The notes beneath the pieces are model-generated. The model ran no database searches, was not told where the DNA came from, and was given only the letters and a program-made list of their open reading frames with translations. The position numbers and the translations under genes are program-made. A stretch of 38,434 bases of DNA from Acinetobacter gyllenbergii CIP 110306 = MTCC 11365 (GTDB lineage: Bacteria > Pseudomonadota > Gammaproteobacteria > Pseudomonadales > Moraxellaceae): assembly GCF_000413855.1 (NCBI RefSeq), contig NZ_ATGG01000021.1, positions 1-38,434 on the forward strand. The letters run 5' to 3'. Positions 5,685 to 12,740 of the stretch are shown here, one piece after another. Within the stretch, counting starts at the first letter, position 1; each line of letters begins with the position of its first letter.

Positions 5685-8402
5685 TTAATCCCGTGATGAC
5701 ACTGGTTTTTCAAAGATCCAGCATCGTTTTGTTGAACTTGTGATTTTGCTTTGAATGGCTTTATTGGCCTCGACAAAGCGGTAATGAAGACTGTGACGAA
5801 GCGCAGTCTGCAATTCGTTTACTTCAGGAAGTGAATATCGATAATCCGCTGCGACTTTGTATAAATGGGCAAAGTTGATTGCGAAAATGTCTGCTTTGGC
5901 TGAGTGATTTACCACGCTGTCATGGTGCTCAACCTTTCTAATTGAATCTTCCATTTCTTCAATGGTGTTCCAGAAGTTCTGCACAATGATCGAATCAGAC
6001 TTGATCACCTTGTCCCGTGTCTGAGCCATTGCGATAAATTCGGCATGAACTTGCTTTTGGATCTCTAATGGAACCTCGCAAACATGCTTGCAAAGGGCAT
6101 CAAATAACGACATAAATTGGGCATGGTTTTGAACCACACGTGAACTGCGGATGTTGTTTTGTTCCTGGTGCAAAATCGCATCATATTTTTCAAAGCCATG
6201 CTTGTAGGCTTCTAAGATCGCTGTTTCCTTTGATAAACACTGCAGAATGAATTGACTGACATCCTCTGGCTCATATTTATCGAGTCTGCGTGATGCATAT
6301 AGACTGTTTTTAGTAAGTTGGCTCTTCCAAAACTTGGTGTGAACGATACGTTCCATAATTGGCGTAGTCGATACAACCTCGGCATTTTGGCTGATAATGA
6401 TCGTGCCCATAAATGGAGGCTCATATGTTTCATTACCACCCGTTTTCATCCCTTGTGCGCCCAGCGATCCACCGTCAAATAACGTTTTAAGCGAATCCCA
6501 ATCGAACTGCTTAATTGTTCCCTTCTCGTTTTCACGCTCTGATTCAATCAATACCACTGGCAAATTTGAAACTTGTCTGAAGGTACGAATTAACCCGGAT
6601 TTGGTGGATTTAACCGGATCGACACCTTCATATTTGATTCGACCGAACAATTTCCATAAGAATAAAAGTAGGGTTGATTTACCCGTACCCGGTTCACCGA
6701 CCACTTCAAAGAATGGAAAAGATTTGTGCATTTTCCGGATCTGTTGGGCATATAAGCTGCCAAAAAATGCCGTTAATGTGATGAGTCCCCTAACGCTATA
6801 TGCATCGATAAAATCAGTAATCCATTGTTTTTTATAATCGGTAAATTTCGGATTGATTTCTAAAGCAAAAGGAGCTTTACACTTTAAGTTGGTTTTGTTT
6901 GGAAGTTCAAAATAATCCTCTTTGTTTAGTTTGAACTGTTTACTTGATTGGTAGGCTAATTCACCTAAAACATAGGCTTTCTGGTCGGCATGGTAACCAA
7001 TGTAATTGATTAATTGAACGCGCTTAATATCTGTAAGCTCACGCTCTAAAAAGGCATCAAGTTGATTGCTGTTACCTTTGTAAAATTTACCTGGTGCAAT
7101 GTGTAAAAGACGTTTCTTAAACTCTGAAGCTGAAGAGATGTGCCCTGCGCTGAAAGTATTTTTAATGGTCTTGGCACCGCGAGGGAAATCGATCTGGAAG
7201 TAATAGTCTGCTTCGTCAATTTCAGCCATGTATTGGTAATACAAACCCCGCGGTCGACAATCCATGATTAACTTCGCTTCAGCTGCATGAAGTATGGCAG
7301 CTGCTCGACGTTCTTCAATTGCCTTGTCTTTTTCTTCCTGTGCCCAGTCCTGATTGTCTTTATCTTCAAAATTGATGCCCTTCATGTAGTCATCATATTT
7401 ATCCATGTCCAACTTGAACCAATACACTTGATTGTTAAAATCAAAAGGAAATGATTTAGTTCCTTTGTGCTTGTAGATAAGTATGCCTTTATCCACAGCT
7501 TTCTCAGCTATAAGCAAAGATCCATAATATTTATAGGTTTCTAAATAGCCGAAAGTGAGGCGGTTTTGTTTATAAAGATCATTCCAATCTGTCTTTTTAC
7601 GCCCACCAGGTGGGAGAGCCACTTCGCAATCCCATCCATCGGCAGCAGCCAGTGCTAAATTTTTAAAAATACCATCATGGCCAGCTTGATCATTATCAAA
7701 CGCCCATACAAGTTTAGGACGTGGTTTGCCTAAACCATCGCACTTGCTTGCTAACCAATTAAGGAAAATTGAGGGGTAATTGTTACTCGTTAAAGCAGAA
7801 AAACTGGTGATGTCTGAAAGCCAAAGTGCGATTGTGTCGAATATGCCTTCAGTAATCCAAATTTCTTTTGAATCAATATAATTGGTATTTGGTGTCATCC
7901 AAGCATGTGTCTTAGACTCCCACTTATATTTAAAAGTAGTTTTCTGCAATACACCATGATCATCCAGAATACGCTGCCACCAACCTTCGTTACCCTCTTC
8001 ATCCGTAATCGGGACGCGTAAAGTAACTGAGCCAAGATCATGGTCAGGGCTTCTATAGTATTCTTGTGAATAGGTCAGTTCAGAAAGTTTCTCCAGAGGA
8101 AAACCACGCCCTTCAACCAGATAGGCATTCACGGTTTTGTTGGGATCTTCTTGAGTGGGTTTAAAACGTTTCTCCCACTTTTCGAAAATGTCGGGATAAA
8201 GATCTCGAATCGAGATCTCTTTCCCACATTCAACTTTACGTGGGCAGAACACGACCCATGGTGCTTCAGCATGTGCCCAAGCCGAACGCTCTTTGTGATT
8301 GCATTCAGGGCAACGTCCGCCACGTAATTTACCGTTTTTAACTTTAAAACCGTAGTCGTTGTGCAACCGATCTACAATCAAGCTTTGAGTTTCTGGATAC
8401 AT
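5685..8402 (-). CDS. Toprim primase / superfamily 3-like helicase
   Basis: This 905-aa replication protein opens with a zinc-binding segment (CPEC...C...C at about residues 26-55). A Toprim domain follows, with WITEGIFD near 183 and the metal-binding WAFDNDQAGHDG near 234. The C-terminal ATPase has Walker A GEPGTGKST near 565 and an acidic Walker B-like strand VVLIESERE near 614. It should prime and unwind DNA for phage replication and replaces the P2 gpA rolling-circle initiator, which is absent. I choose the ATG at 8402 because AGAAGAA lies just before it; a start 13 codons upstream would overlap the preceding gene. The stop lies inside a small palindrome GGGATTAATCCC. Confidence 0.9.
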   Translation of the reverse strand: MYPETQSLIVDRLHNDYGFKVKNGKLRGGRCPECNHKERSAWAHAEAPWVVFCPRKVECGKEISIRDLYPDIFEKWEKRFKPTQEDPNKTVNAYLVEGRGFPLEKLSELTYSQEYYRSPDHDLGSVTLRVPITDEEGNEGWWQRILDDHGVLQKTTFKYKWESKTHAWMTPNTNYIDSKEIWITEGIFDTIALWLSDITSFSALTSNNYPSIFLNWLASKCDGLGKPRPKLVWAFDNDQAGHDGIFKNLALAAADGWDCEVALPPGGRKKTDWNDLYKQNRLTFGYLETYKYYGSLLIAEKAVDKGILIYKHKGTKSFPFDFNNQVYWFKLDMDKYDDYMKGINFEDKDNQDWAQEEKDKAIEERRAAAILHAAEAKLIMDCRPRGLYYQYMAEIDEADYYFQIDFPRGAKTIKNTFSAGHISSASEFKKRLLHIAPGKFYKGNSNQLDAFLERELTDIKRVQLINYIGYHADQKAYVLGELAYQSSKQFKLNKEDYFELPNKTNLKCKAPFALEINPKFTDYKKQWITDFIDAYSVRGLITLTAFFGSLYAQQIRKMHKSFPFFEVVGEPGTGKSTLLLFLWKLFGRIKYEGVDPVKSTKSGLIRTFRQVSNLPVVLIESERENEKGTIKQFDWDSLKTLFDGGSLGAQGMKTGGNETYEPPFMGTIIISQNAEVVSTTPIMERIVHTKFWKSQLTKNSLYASRRLDKYEPEDVSQFILQCLSKETAILEAYKHGFEKYDAILHQEQNNIRSSRVVQNHAQFMSLFDALCKHVCEVPLEIQKQVHAEFIAMAQTRDKVIKSDSIIVQNFWNTIEEMEDSIRKVEHHDSVVNHSAKADIFAINFAHLYKVAADYRYSLPEVNELQTALRHSLHYRFVEANKAIQSKITSSTKRCWIFEKPVSSRD

Positions 8403-8409
8403 ATTTCTT

Positions 8410-8592
8410 CTACAAGCTACGTTTCTTTTTGACGATTTCACGTCCAGCGAGGCTAAAAAGTTTATTTTTAAGTCGTTGGCGATAAAGAAATTCGATTGTT
8501 TCTTCCATTGATTCGAGTCCTAGTTGAACTCTGGCCTCTTCGATGATGACCCTCTCTCTTTCTGTGAGAGCTACAGTTTTATTTGTCGGCAT
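8410..8592 (-). CDS. Small ribbon-helix-helix-like protein
   Basis: The 60-aa sequence VALTERERVIIEEARVQLG..SMEETIEFLYRQRLKN has the strand-helix-helix layout of a small RHH DNA-binding protein, with a basic tail (KKKR). It is preceded by GGGAGCT and translationally coupled to the upstream gene. It is the third RHH-like gene in a row at the head of the early operon. The regulatory role is inference from fold and position. Confidence 0.6.
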   Translation of the reverse strand: MPTNKTVALTERERVIIEEARVQLGLESMEETIEFLYRQRLKNKLFSLAGREIVKKKRSL

Positions 8593-8594
8593 AT

Positions 8595-8825
8595 TCAGCT
8601 CCCTTGGAGGTGCTCAAGCGTGCCTTTGTTTAGGATGTTATCTAGACTAAAATCAACCGAATCATCTGAGGTTAATAGGGCAAGTGCTTGCTTTAATGCG
8701 AGGTTTCTTATGATTACCCCCGTATGCTCGCCTGTCATTTTGTTCAATAAATCGAATAGCTTTGCTTCGTCATCGTTTAAGTTGACGTTGTACCGGTGTT
8801 CGCGCTTTTGTTTGAAATGATGCAT
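8595..8825 (-). CDS. Ribbon-helix-helix-like DNA-binding protein
   Basis: In this 76-aa protein the beta-strand candidate YNVNLNDDEAKLF is followed by LLNKMTGEHTGVIIRNLALKQALALL, the usual RHH layout with a Gly turn between helices. It lies second in the early operon behind a similar 62-aa protein. It is a likely dimeric transcription factor. The ribosome-binding site AGAGGG is close to the ATG. Confidence 0.65.
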   Translation of the reverse strand: MHHFKQKREHRYNVNLNDDEAKLFDLLNKMTGEHTGVIIRNLALKQALALLTSDDSVDFSLDNILNKGTLEHLQGS

Positions 8826-8829
8826 CTGA

Positions 8830-9018
8830 TTAGCCCTCTTGTGCTTTGCCTACGTTGTAGCGTTCGCCAGCGATACTGGATTTACTGCGACCTGAAGTTT
8901 TGGCTAGTGCTGTGATTTCGTTGTACTCACTTAGCGGTAAGTAAATAATCACGCTCTTACGAGGCTCATCGAGCTTCGTGGCACGGGTAAGGTACAGAGG
9001 TGTTTTTTCTGTGCTCAT
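8830..9018 (-). CDS. First early gene; RHH-like candidate Cro/Cox-type regulator
   Basis: In this 62-aa protein PRKSVIIYLPLSEYNEITALAKTSGRSKSSIAGE fits a ribbon-helix-helix fold. It is the first gene of the leftward operon and reads away from the repressor gene across a shared operator, the position held by cox in P2 or cro in lambda. It is therefore a good candidate for the lytic switch protein or excision factor. AAGGATAACGT precedes the ATG. Confidence 0.65.
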   Translation of the reverse strand: MSTEKTPLYLTRATKLDEPRKSVIIYLPLSEYNEITALAKTSGRSKSSIAGERYNVGKAQEG

Positions 9019-9102
9019 ACGTTATCCTTAGAACATAGTGATTTGCTATGAATCACTATAGCACAGAATTTTTACCTTTAAACATAAAAAGGAAATATTT
9101 TT
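9019..9102. promoter_or_regulatory. Immunity switch region with overlapping operators
   Basis: This is an 84-bp divergent intergenic region. It holds a perfect 9-bp inverted repeat ATAGTGATT-N7-AATCACTAT (9035-9059). It can also be read as two overlapping 15-mers, 9035-9049 and 9045-9059, each carrying one full ATAGTGA half-site. On the minus strand TATAGT inside this repeat is a plausible -10 for the early operon, so repressor binding would block it. The motif recurs at 346, 10496, 10517, 12081 and 12102. Confidence 0.75.
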
Positions 9103-9453
9103 ATGCCTGATATCGACCCGACTATTCAAGCGGAGATAGCGATACGTTTTAAAGAGGAGCTTGAAAAAAAGAATTTGAAAGCAAAGCCTCTATCAAGAGA
9201 AATCGGTGCTAGTGACAATACTTTAGGGGCTTATGTACGTGGAAACGTGCCTGACCAATGGATGTATTTACATAATTTGCATAAGAATGGCGTGGATATC
9301 CGTTACGTGCTCTTAGGCATTGATCCTGATTATGCTGGTCTCACCAGTGAAGAAAGTTTGTTATTAAAGGCGTATAGACAACTATCTCCTGACGGGCAGC
9401 TTGCCCTTTTAGGTTTGAGCAAAGCCTATGCCAAGGATTTAGAAAAAACATGA
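9103..9453 (+). CDS. CI-like lysogeny repressor (HTH)
   Basis: This 116-aa protein has a helix-turn-helix near the N-terminus (KPLSREIGASDNTLGAYVRG, about residues 28-47) and a C-terminal helical part (SEESLLLKAYRQLSPDGQLALLGL) that resembles a dimerisation tail. There is no LexA/CI-type peptidase domain, so SOS induction by self-cleavage is unlikely. It is transcribed opposite to the early operon from a shared operator and ends at a bidirectional terminator. It starts after AAAAAGGAAA. It is the likely immunity repressor, comparable in size to P2 C. Confidence 0.82.
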   Translation: MPDIDPTIQAEIAIRFKEELEKKNLKAKPLSREIGASDNTLGAYVRGNVPDQWMYLHNLHKNGVDIRYVLLGIDPDYAGLTSEESLLLKAYRQLSPDGQLALLGLSKAYAKDLEKT

Positions 9454-9465
9454 TTAAGGATGAGA

Positions 9466-9492
9466 AAAGCCTCCAAATTGGAGGCTTTTTTT
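9466..9492. terminator. Bidirectional terminator after the repressor gene
   Basis: AAAGCCTCC (9466-9474) pairs with GGAGGCTTT (9480-9488) over a 5-nt loop, followed by a T run to 9492. The A-rich left side (9465-9468) gives a weaker reverse version. It ends transcription of the repressor and perhaps also of the convergent gene whose stop is at 9495. Confidence 0.88.
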
Positions 9493-9494
9493 AT

Positions 9495-10046
9495 TTACTC
9501 AGTATCTTCGACATATCGCTGGACTTTCTCCAGCTTGTGTTCCAGATCCTGTATCAGAAAGATCAAATCGTTATTGTTATAAATCACATCTTTATCACCA
9601 GTGGAAGCTTCTAGCGACTTTCTCCAAACACGTAGCGCACCAAGTGAGCTATCAATACAAAGTGTCGCATCTGCATTAGTCGTTTTCATTTCCTTTGCCC
9701 TATCAATCTGATTTAATTGGAATTCCCATACGGTGACTTCCGTATTATTCCAGATAGGGCTGTGAATGGTTTTTTCACCATTGAATTTGGGATAAATCAA
9801 ATTTTCAAGAGCTTTCTTTAACTCTTGGAGGTTGATTGGTTTAAGTTGTAACTCGTTAGCTAGATCATTGATTTGATCTGGACTAATTGCGAGCCATCCT
9901 TTGTCATGTACGTGATTGATTTTAACAGATAAATATACAGATCTGTCTATAATTTCGAAGAACAAAACGCAGATTCCGACAAGCTCCCGATGTTTTGATT
10001 GAACGCGAGGGGCAATGGGAACGTATGGGATTAATTCTGTATTCAT
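9495..10046 (-). CDS. Hypothetical protein
   Basis: This 183-aa protein is of unknown function. The N-terminal part (PYVPIAPRVQSKHRELVG...LSVKINHVHDKGWLAISPDQINDLANELQL) looks like a small winged-helix arrangement with strands. The C-terminus is a probable coiled coil (LIFLIQDLEHKLEKVQRYVE). GGAGGGCGATAAATC precedes the ATG, and the upstream 57-aa gene ends 3 bases before it, so the two form an operon reading towards the repressor terminator. Confidence 0.6.
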   Translation of the reverse strand: MNTELIPYVPIAPRVQSKHRELVGICVLFFEIIDRSVYLSVKINHVHDKGWLAISPDQINDLANELQLKPINLQELKKALENLIYPKFNGEKTIHSPIWNNTEVTVWEFQLNQIDRAKEMKTTNADATLCIDSSLGALRVWRKSLEASTGDKDVIYNNNDLIFLIQDLEHKLEKVQRYVEDTE

Positions 10047-10049
10047 GAT

Positions 10050-10223
10050 TTATCGCCCTCCAAAAAAGAATAATGAAACCGCAAATACAACGGTACTTAG
10101 GGCTGCAAAGCCATCAATAAAGTTTTTACGGATTTGGGCGAATTTTCGTTGTTTCTGGCGTTGTTTATAGTCGTGCCAGTTATAGATCGGAGTGTGCTCA
10201 ATGGCATGAATTGATTTTTTCAT
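10050..10223 (-). CDS. Small single-TM protein (57 aa)
   Basis: This short reading frame encodes a basic N-terminal half (MKKSIHAIEHTPIYNW, then KQRQKQRKFAQIRKN) and one hydrophobic segment near the C-terminus (GFAALSTVVFAVSLFFF). It may be a membrane peptide with its basic part in the cytoplasm. It is followed immediately by the 183-aa gene. There is no clear ribosome-binding site directly before the ATG. Instead a leader ORF starting GTG at about 10259, behind GGAAGGAG, ends in a stop overlapping this ATG, which suggests coupling. Confidence 0.5.
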   Translation of the reverse strand: MKKSIHAIEHTPIYNWHDYKQRQKQRKFAQIRKNFIDGFAALSTVVFAVSLFFFGGR

Positions 10224-10567
10224 AGAGTGTACTCAGAGTAAGTTTTTTTCAAACCCACCAACACTCCTTCCACAGAATGGTGGCAGACCGAACAGGGGTG
10301 GAAGTACCGTACTCTGAGAACGGCTAAATCGAATACACGATTTACCCTGCCCGATCTACCATAGAGAGTCTATCAGATCAGACATTTTAGGCAAAAAAAA
10401 TGCCGCAGAAGCGACTATATATTTTTGCGCTCAGAGTACTTGTTACAGACTTCCACATCTGTACGCAGATTTTGCTGCGTCTTTACATGTTGCCGATAGT
10501 GATTCACTATGTCAATATAATGATTCACTATTTTTTTAATAAACTTTATGGGGAAAGGATTTTAGCA
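10224..10567. promoter_or_regulatory. Structured intergenic region and accessory promoter
   Basis: A gene-poor stretch between the minus-strand pair and the plus-strand accessory gene. Features visible: three TACTC-N-GAGTA type sites (10230-10240, 10310-10319, 10431-10439 in part); a 9-bp stem 10232-10240/10310-10318 enclosing a 7-bp stem 10267-10273/10298-10304; AAATCG-N6-CGATTT at about 10326-10343; and the operator pair described separately. The first part would be the leader RNA of the 57-aa gene. No known ncRNA is recognised. Confidence 0.5.
10496..10531 (+). promoter_or_regulatory. Promoter with paired operator-like palindromes
   Basis: ATAGTGATTCACTAT (10496-10510, perfect 7-1-7 palindrome) and ATAATGATTCACTAT (10517-10531, one mismatch) are centred 21 bp apart, two helical turns. 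A -10-like TATAAT lies at 10516-10521 inside the second site; no good -35 is visible. The 36-bp block is 32/36 identical to 12081-12116. It should control the 497-aa accessory gene. Confidence 0.65.
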
Positions 10568-12061
10568 ATGATCGAATCGATTAAAAATGAATTTATTCAA
10601 AATTTAGGAGAAATTAGAAATATTAATTTAAGCAATAAAAAAACTTATACTTTTTTTTATAATGAATTAGAAGAACAAATAACTGAGCATCTTGATATTA
10701 ATACAGAAAATAAAAATTCGAAACAAATTTTAGTAGATCAAAAAATGCTTATAAACAACACTACTAATAAGATTAGAGGCTTAACTTATAGTATTGAAAA
10801 TTTGTTCATTGAATATAACTCATTAACTTCTATAAATATTGATTTTGAAAAATACAATACGGATGCGAATTATTGTTACAATCTGGCTAAAAAAGCTGAA
10901 GCGCATGTAGAAGATTTCAAAAAATTGTGTTTAACAATTTCTCCAGAATTAAAAGGTGAAAATGGACAAAACCTTGTATTAAAACCTCTTGAATCATTCC
11001 TTATAAAAACAATTGAAAATTTGAAGCATATTAACCAAGAAATAGCTCAAATTTTAGATGAATCTTTACGTGTATTAAGTAATATTAAAAGCCTAATGTT
11101 GCAGGAAATAAGGACAGAAAAAGAAATTTTTGATAGTAGTTATCAGACTAGATTTAAAGAAGATACTGCTTTAATTATAAAAAAGTTTGAGAATGATGTA
11201 GCAAACTTAGCGAAAAAATTTGAAAATCAGTATAAGAGTATTAAATTAGATAGTAACAAACTAGGTAAAAGCCATGATTTGCTCACTACTGGAGTTGATG
11301 CAGCATTAAAAAACTTAGCTGATTTGAATGAAAGGACTCAAAACATTGAGTTAGAATATTCAAAAATAATTAAAACAGAAAATGACAAGATTAAAAATGA
11401 GATTCAAGTAGCTAAAGGAAATATAGCTGAAGATATCAACACATTATTTAACGAAGTTAATGATCAAATTAATGCGATAAAAACTACTCACTCAGATCTT
11501 CTAGGACTTGTTGAAAAAGCTGGAATTTATGAGTTGACAAAAAATTATAAAGAAAAAGCTAATGAAGAAAAAATTGAGTATAAGGACTATAGAAAGTATA
11601 CATCTTGGTCAATTATCGCAGCAATCGTTTCAACAATTGCAGTTTTTGCTTTTGCATTTTGGGAACAATCTCAGATACCTGTTGGAAAAGTTGTAGAAAC
11701 AAACTATTTATTATTAGTTTCACGGTTATCTATTTCCCTTATGTTTTTTGTACTCGCTTTATATCTATCTAAACAAGCAGCGAAACATTATGAATGTTAT
11801 CAAGAGAACCATAGAACTTTTTTACAACTAGCTGCTTTAGAACCATTTATGGCGCGTATGACTCCAGAAGAACAAAAAGAGATCCGTAAAGGGCTTATTC
11901 CTAGCTATTTTAACCAAGCAAATGATGGAAAGTATGCAAGTAAGGGCGATGAGGTGGATATATCTTCGAATATAACAACTATCGTCAATAATCTGATTGA
12001 AAGAATTCCATCTAAGAAAGAAGAGGTAAATTCCACGAAAACAGAAAGCACAACTGGTTAA
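10568..12061 (+). CDS. Coiled-coil protein with two C-terminal TM helices; candidate defence or exclusion gene
   Basis: This 497-aa protein starts at the ATG preceded by GGGGAAAGGA; an open frame runs upstream to 10400 but crosses the operators and promoter. Residues 1-340 are almost all helical and very rich in K, E, N and I, giving long coiled coils. Two TM helices follow, at about 347-366 (WSIIAAIVSTIAVFAFAFW) and 380-402 (LLLVSRLSISLMFFVLALYL), then a ~95-residue charged tail. It is probably an inner-membrane sensor or scaffold. It is strongly AT-rich compared with its neighbours and on the opposite strand to the early genes, both signs of transfer. No family is recognised; a defence role is inferred from its place beside the Abi-like gene. 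Confidence 0.75.
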   Translation: MIESIKNEFIQNLGEIRNINLSNKKTYTFFYNELEEQITEHLDINTENKNSKQILVDQKMLINNTTNKIRGLTYSIENLFIEYNSLTSINIDFEKYNTDANYCYNLAKKAEAHVEDFKKLCLTISPELKGENGQNLVLKPLESFLIKTIENLKHINQEIAQILDESLRVLSNIKSLMLQEIRTEKEIFDSSYQTRFKEDTALIIKKFENDVANLAKKFENQYKSIKLDSNKLGKSHDLLTTGVDAALKNLADLNERTQNIELEYSKIIKTENDKIKNEIQVAKGNIAEDINTLFNEVNDQINAIKTTHSDLLGLVEKAGIYELTKNYKEKANEEKIEYKDYRKYTSWSIIAAIVSTIAVFAFAFWEQSQIPVGKVVETNYLLLVSRLSISLMFFVLALYLSKQAAKHYECYQENHRTFLQLAALEPFMARMTPEEQKEIRKGLIPSYFNQANDGKYASKGDEVDISSNITTIVNNLIERIPSKKEEVNSTKTESTTG

Positions 12062-12080
12062 CGTCTAATTCTACTTTCTT

Positions 12081-12116
12081 ATAGTGAATCATTATGACAA
12101 TATAATGATTCACTAA
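12081..12116 (+). promoter_or_regulatory. Second copy of the promoter-operator block
   Basis: ATAGTGAATCATTAT (12081-12095) and ATAATGATTCACTAA (12102-12116) are again centred 21 bp apart, with TATAAT at 12101-12106. The block differs from 10496-10531 at only four positions. It lies before the lipoprotein gene and would place it under the same regulator as the upstream accessory gene. Confidence 0.65.
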
Positions 12117-12134
12117 AGTTAACTTTTTATAATT

Positions 12135-12737
12135 ATGAAAGTTTTAGCATTGCTATTAGGAACAAGTTTTTTATTCATGGGATGTTCTGAAACATCAGAA
12201 AGCAAAAAAGTAGAAGAATCTTCTCAGCGATCAAATGATCAGAATACAGACCGATACAGAGAAAAAATTGAAGCTCAACAACAAGCTCTTGAAGATGAAG
12301 ATCGACCGCAGTTTGAATGGCCACGAGTGGACTATACCAAAGCTGTGGCCACAGTTGATTTACGTAATGATAAAGCCATTTTAAAGGCAGTTGGCAAGAC
12401 AGTCGCTGACCAAGAGGAATCAACCAACCAGAATGGTGAGCCAATGCAAAGCTATTACTTCAGTAAGGATCTTGCCAATTATCTACGGGTTGATCTGAGC
12501 CGTGAATATGTTGATGTCGCCTGGTCATTTGATGCTAAAGAGCCAGCTAAGGCTTCTGTAGTGTTCAATGATGGCCAGAAGATCACCAGAGCATTGTTAG
12601 GTGGCCAAGCTGGCAGTGCACTTTATGAAAATATTGCCAAGGGTGGCAAGGTAGAAGAACTACATCTGGAAGATGGTACCGTGATTAAAAATGCACGTTG
12701 TGGCCAGTCAATGTGTCGTTATCAGGTGGCTAGATAA
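12135..12737 (+). CDS. Predicted lipoprotein (moron)
   Basis: This 200-aa protein has a short signal sequence (MKVLALLLGTSFLFMGC) with a lipobox ending at Cys17, so the mature protein is probably lipid-anchored to an inner or outer membrane. A polar, Gln/Glu-rich linker follows, then a compact globular part with a C-terminal cysteine pair (CGQSMC). Prophage lipoproteins often block superinfection at the cell surface; that role is inference here. Base composition is clearly less AT-rich than the upstream gene, suggesting separate origins. There is no obvious ribosome-binding site before the ATG, so translation may be weak or leader-dependent. The next gene starts 3 bases after its stop. Confidence 0.75.
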   Translation: MKVLALLLGTSFLFMGCSETSESKKVEESSQRSNDQNTDRYREKIEAQQQALEDEDRPQFEWPRVDYTKAVATVDLRNDKAILKAVGKTVADQEESTNQNGEPMQSYYFSKDLANYLRVDLSREYVDVAWSFDAKEPAKASVVFNDGQKITRALLGGQAGSALYENIAKGGKVEELHLEDGTVIKNARCGQSMCRYQVAR

Positions 12738-12740
12738 AAG

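Noticed and set aside
5681..5692. Palindrome GGGATTAATCCC at the end of the primase gene
   Set aside because: It is short and self-complementary with no loop; the T run behind it is weak. It is probably chance and not enough for a terminator.
10400..10567. N-terminal extension of the 497-aa accessory protein
   Set aside because: The open frame crosses the promoter and both operator palindromes; a good ribosome-binding site (GGGGAAAGGA) supports the internal ATG at 10568.
12128..12133. TATAAT immediately before the lipoprotein ATG as a -10 element
   Set aside because: It would place the start point inside the coding region; the TATAAT at 12101-12106 is better placed.
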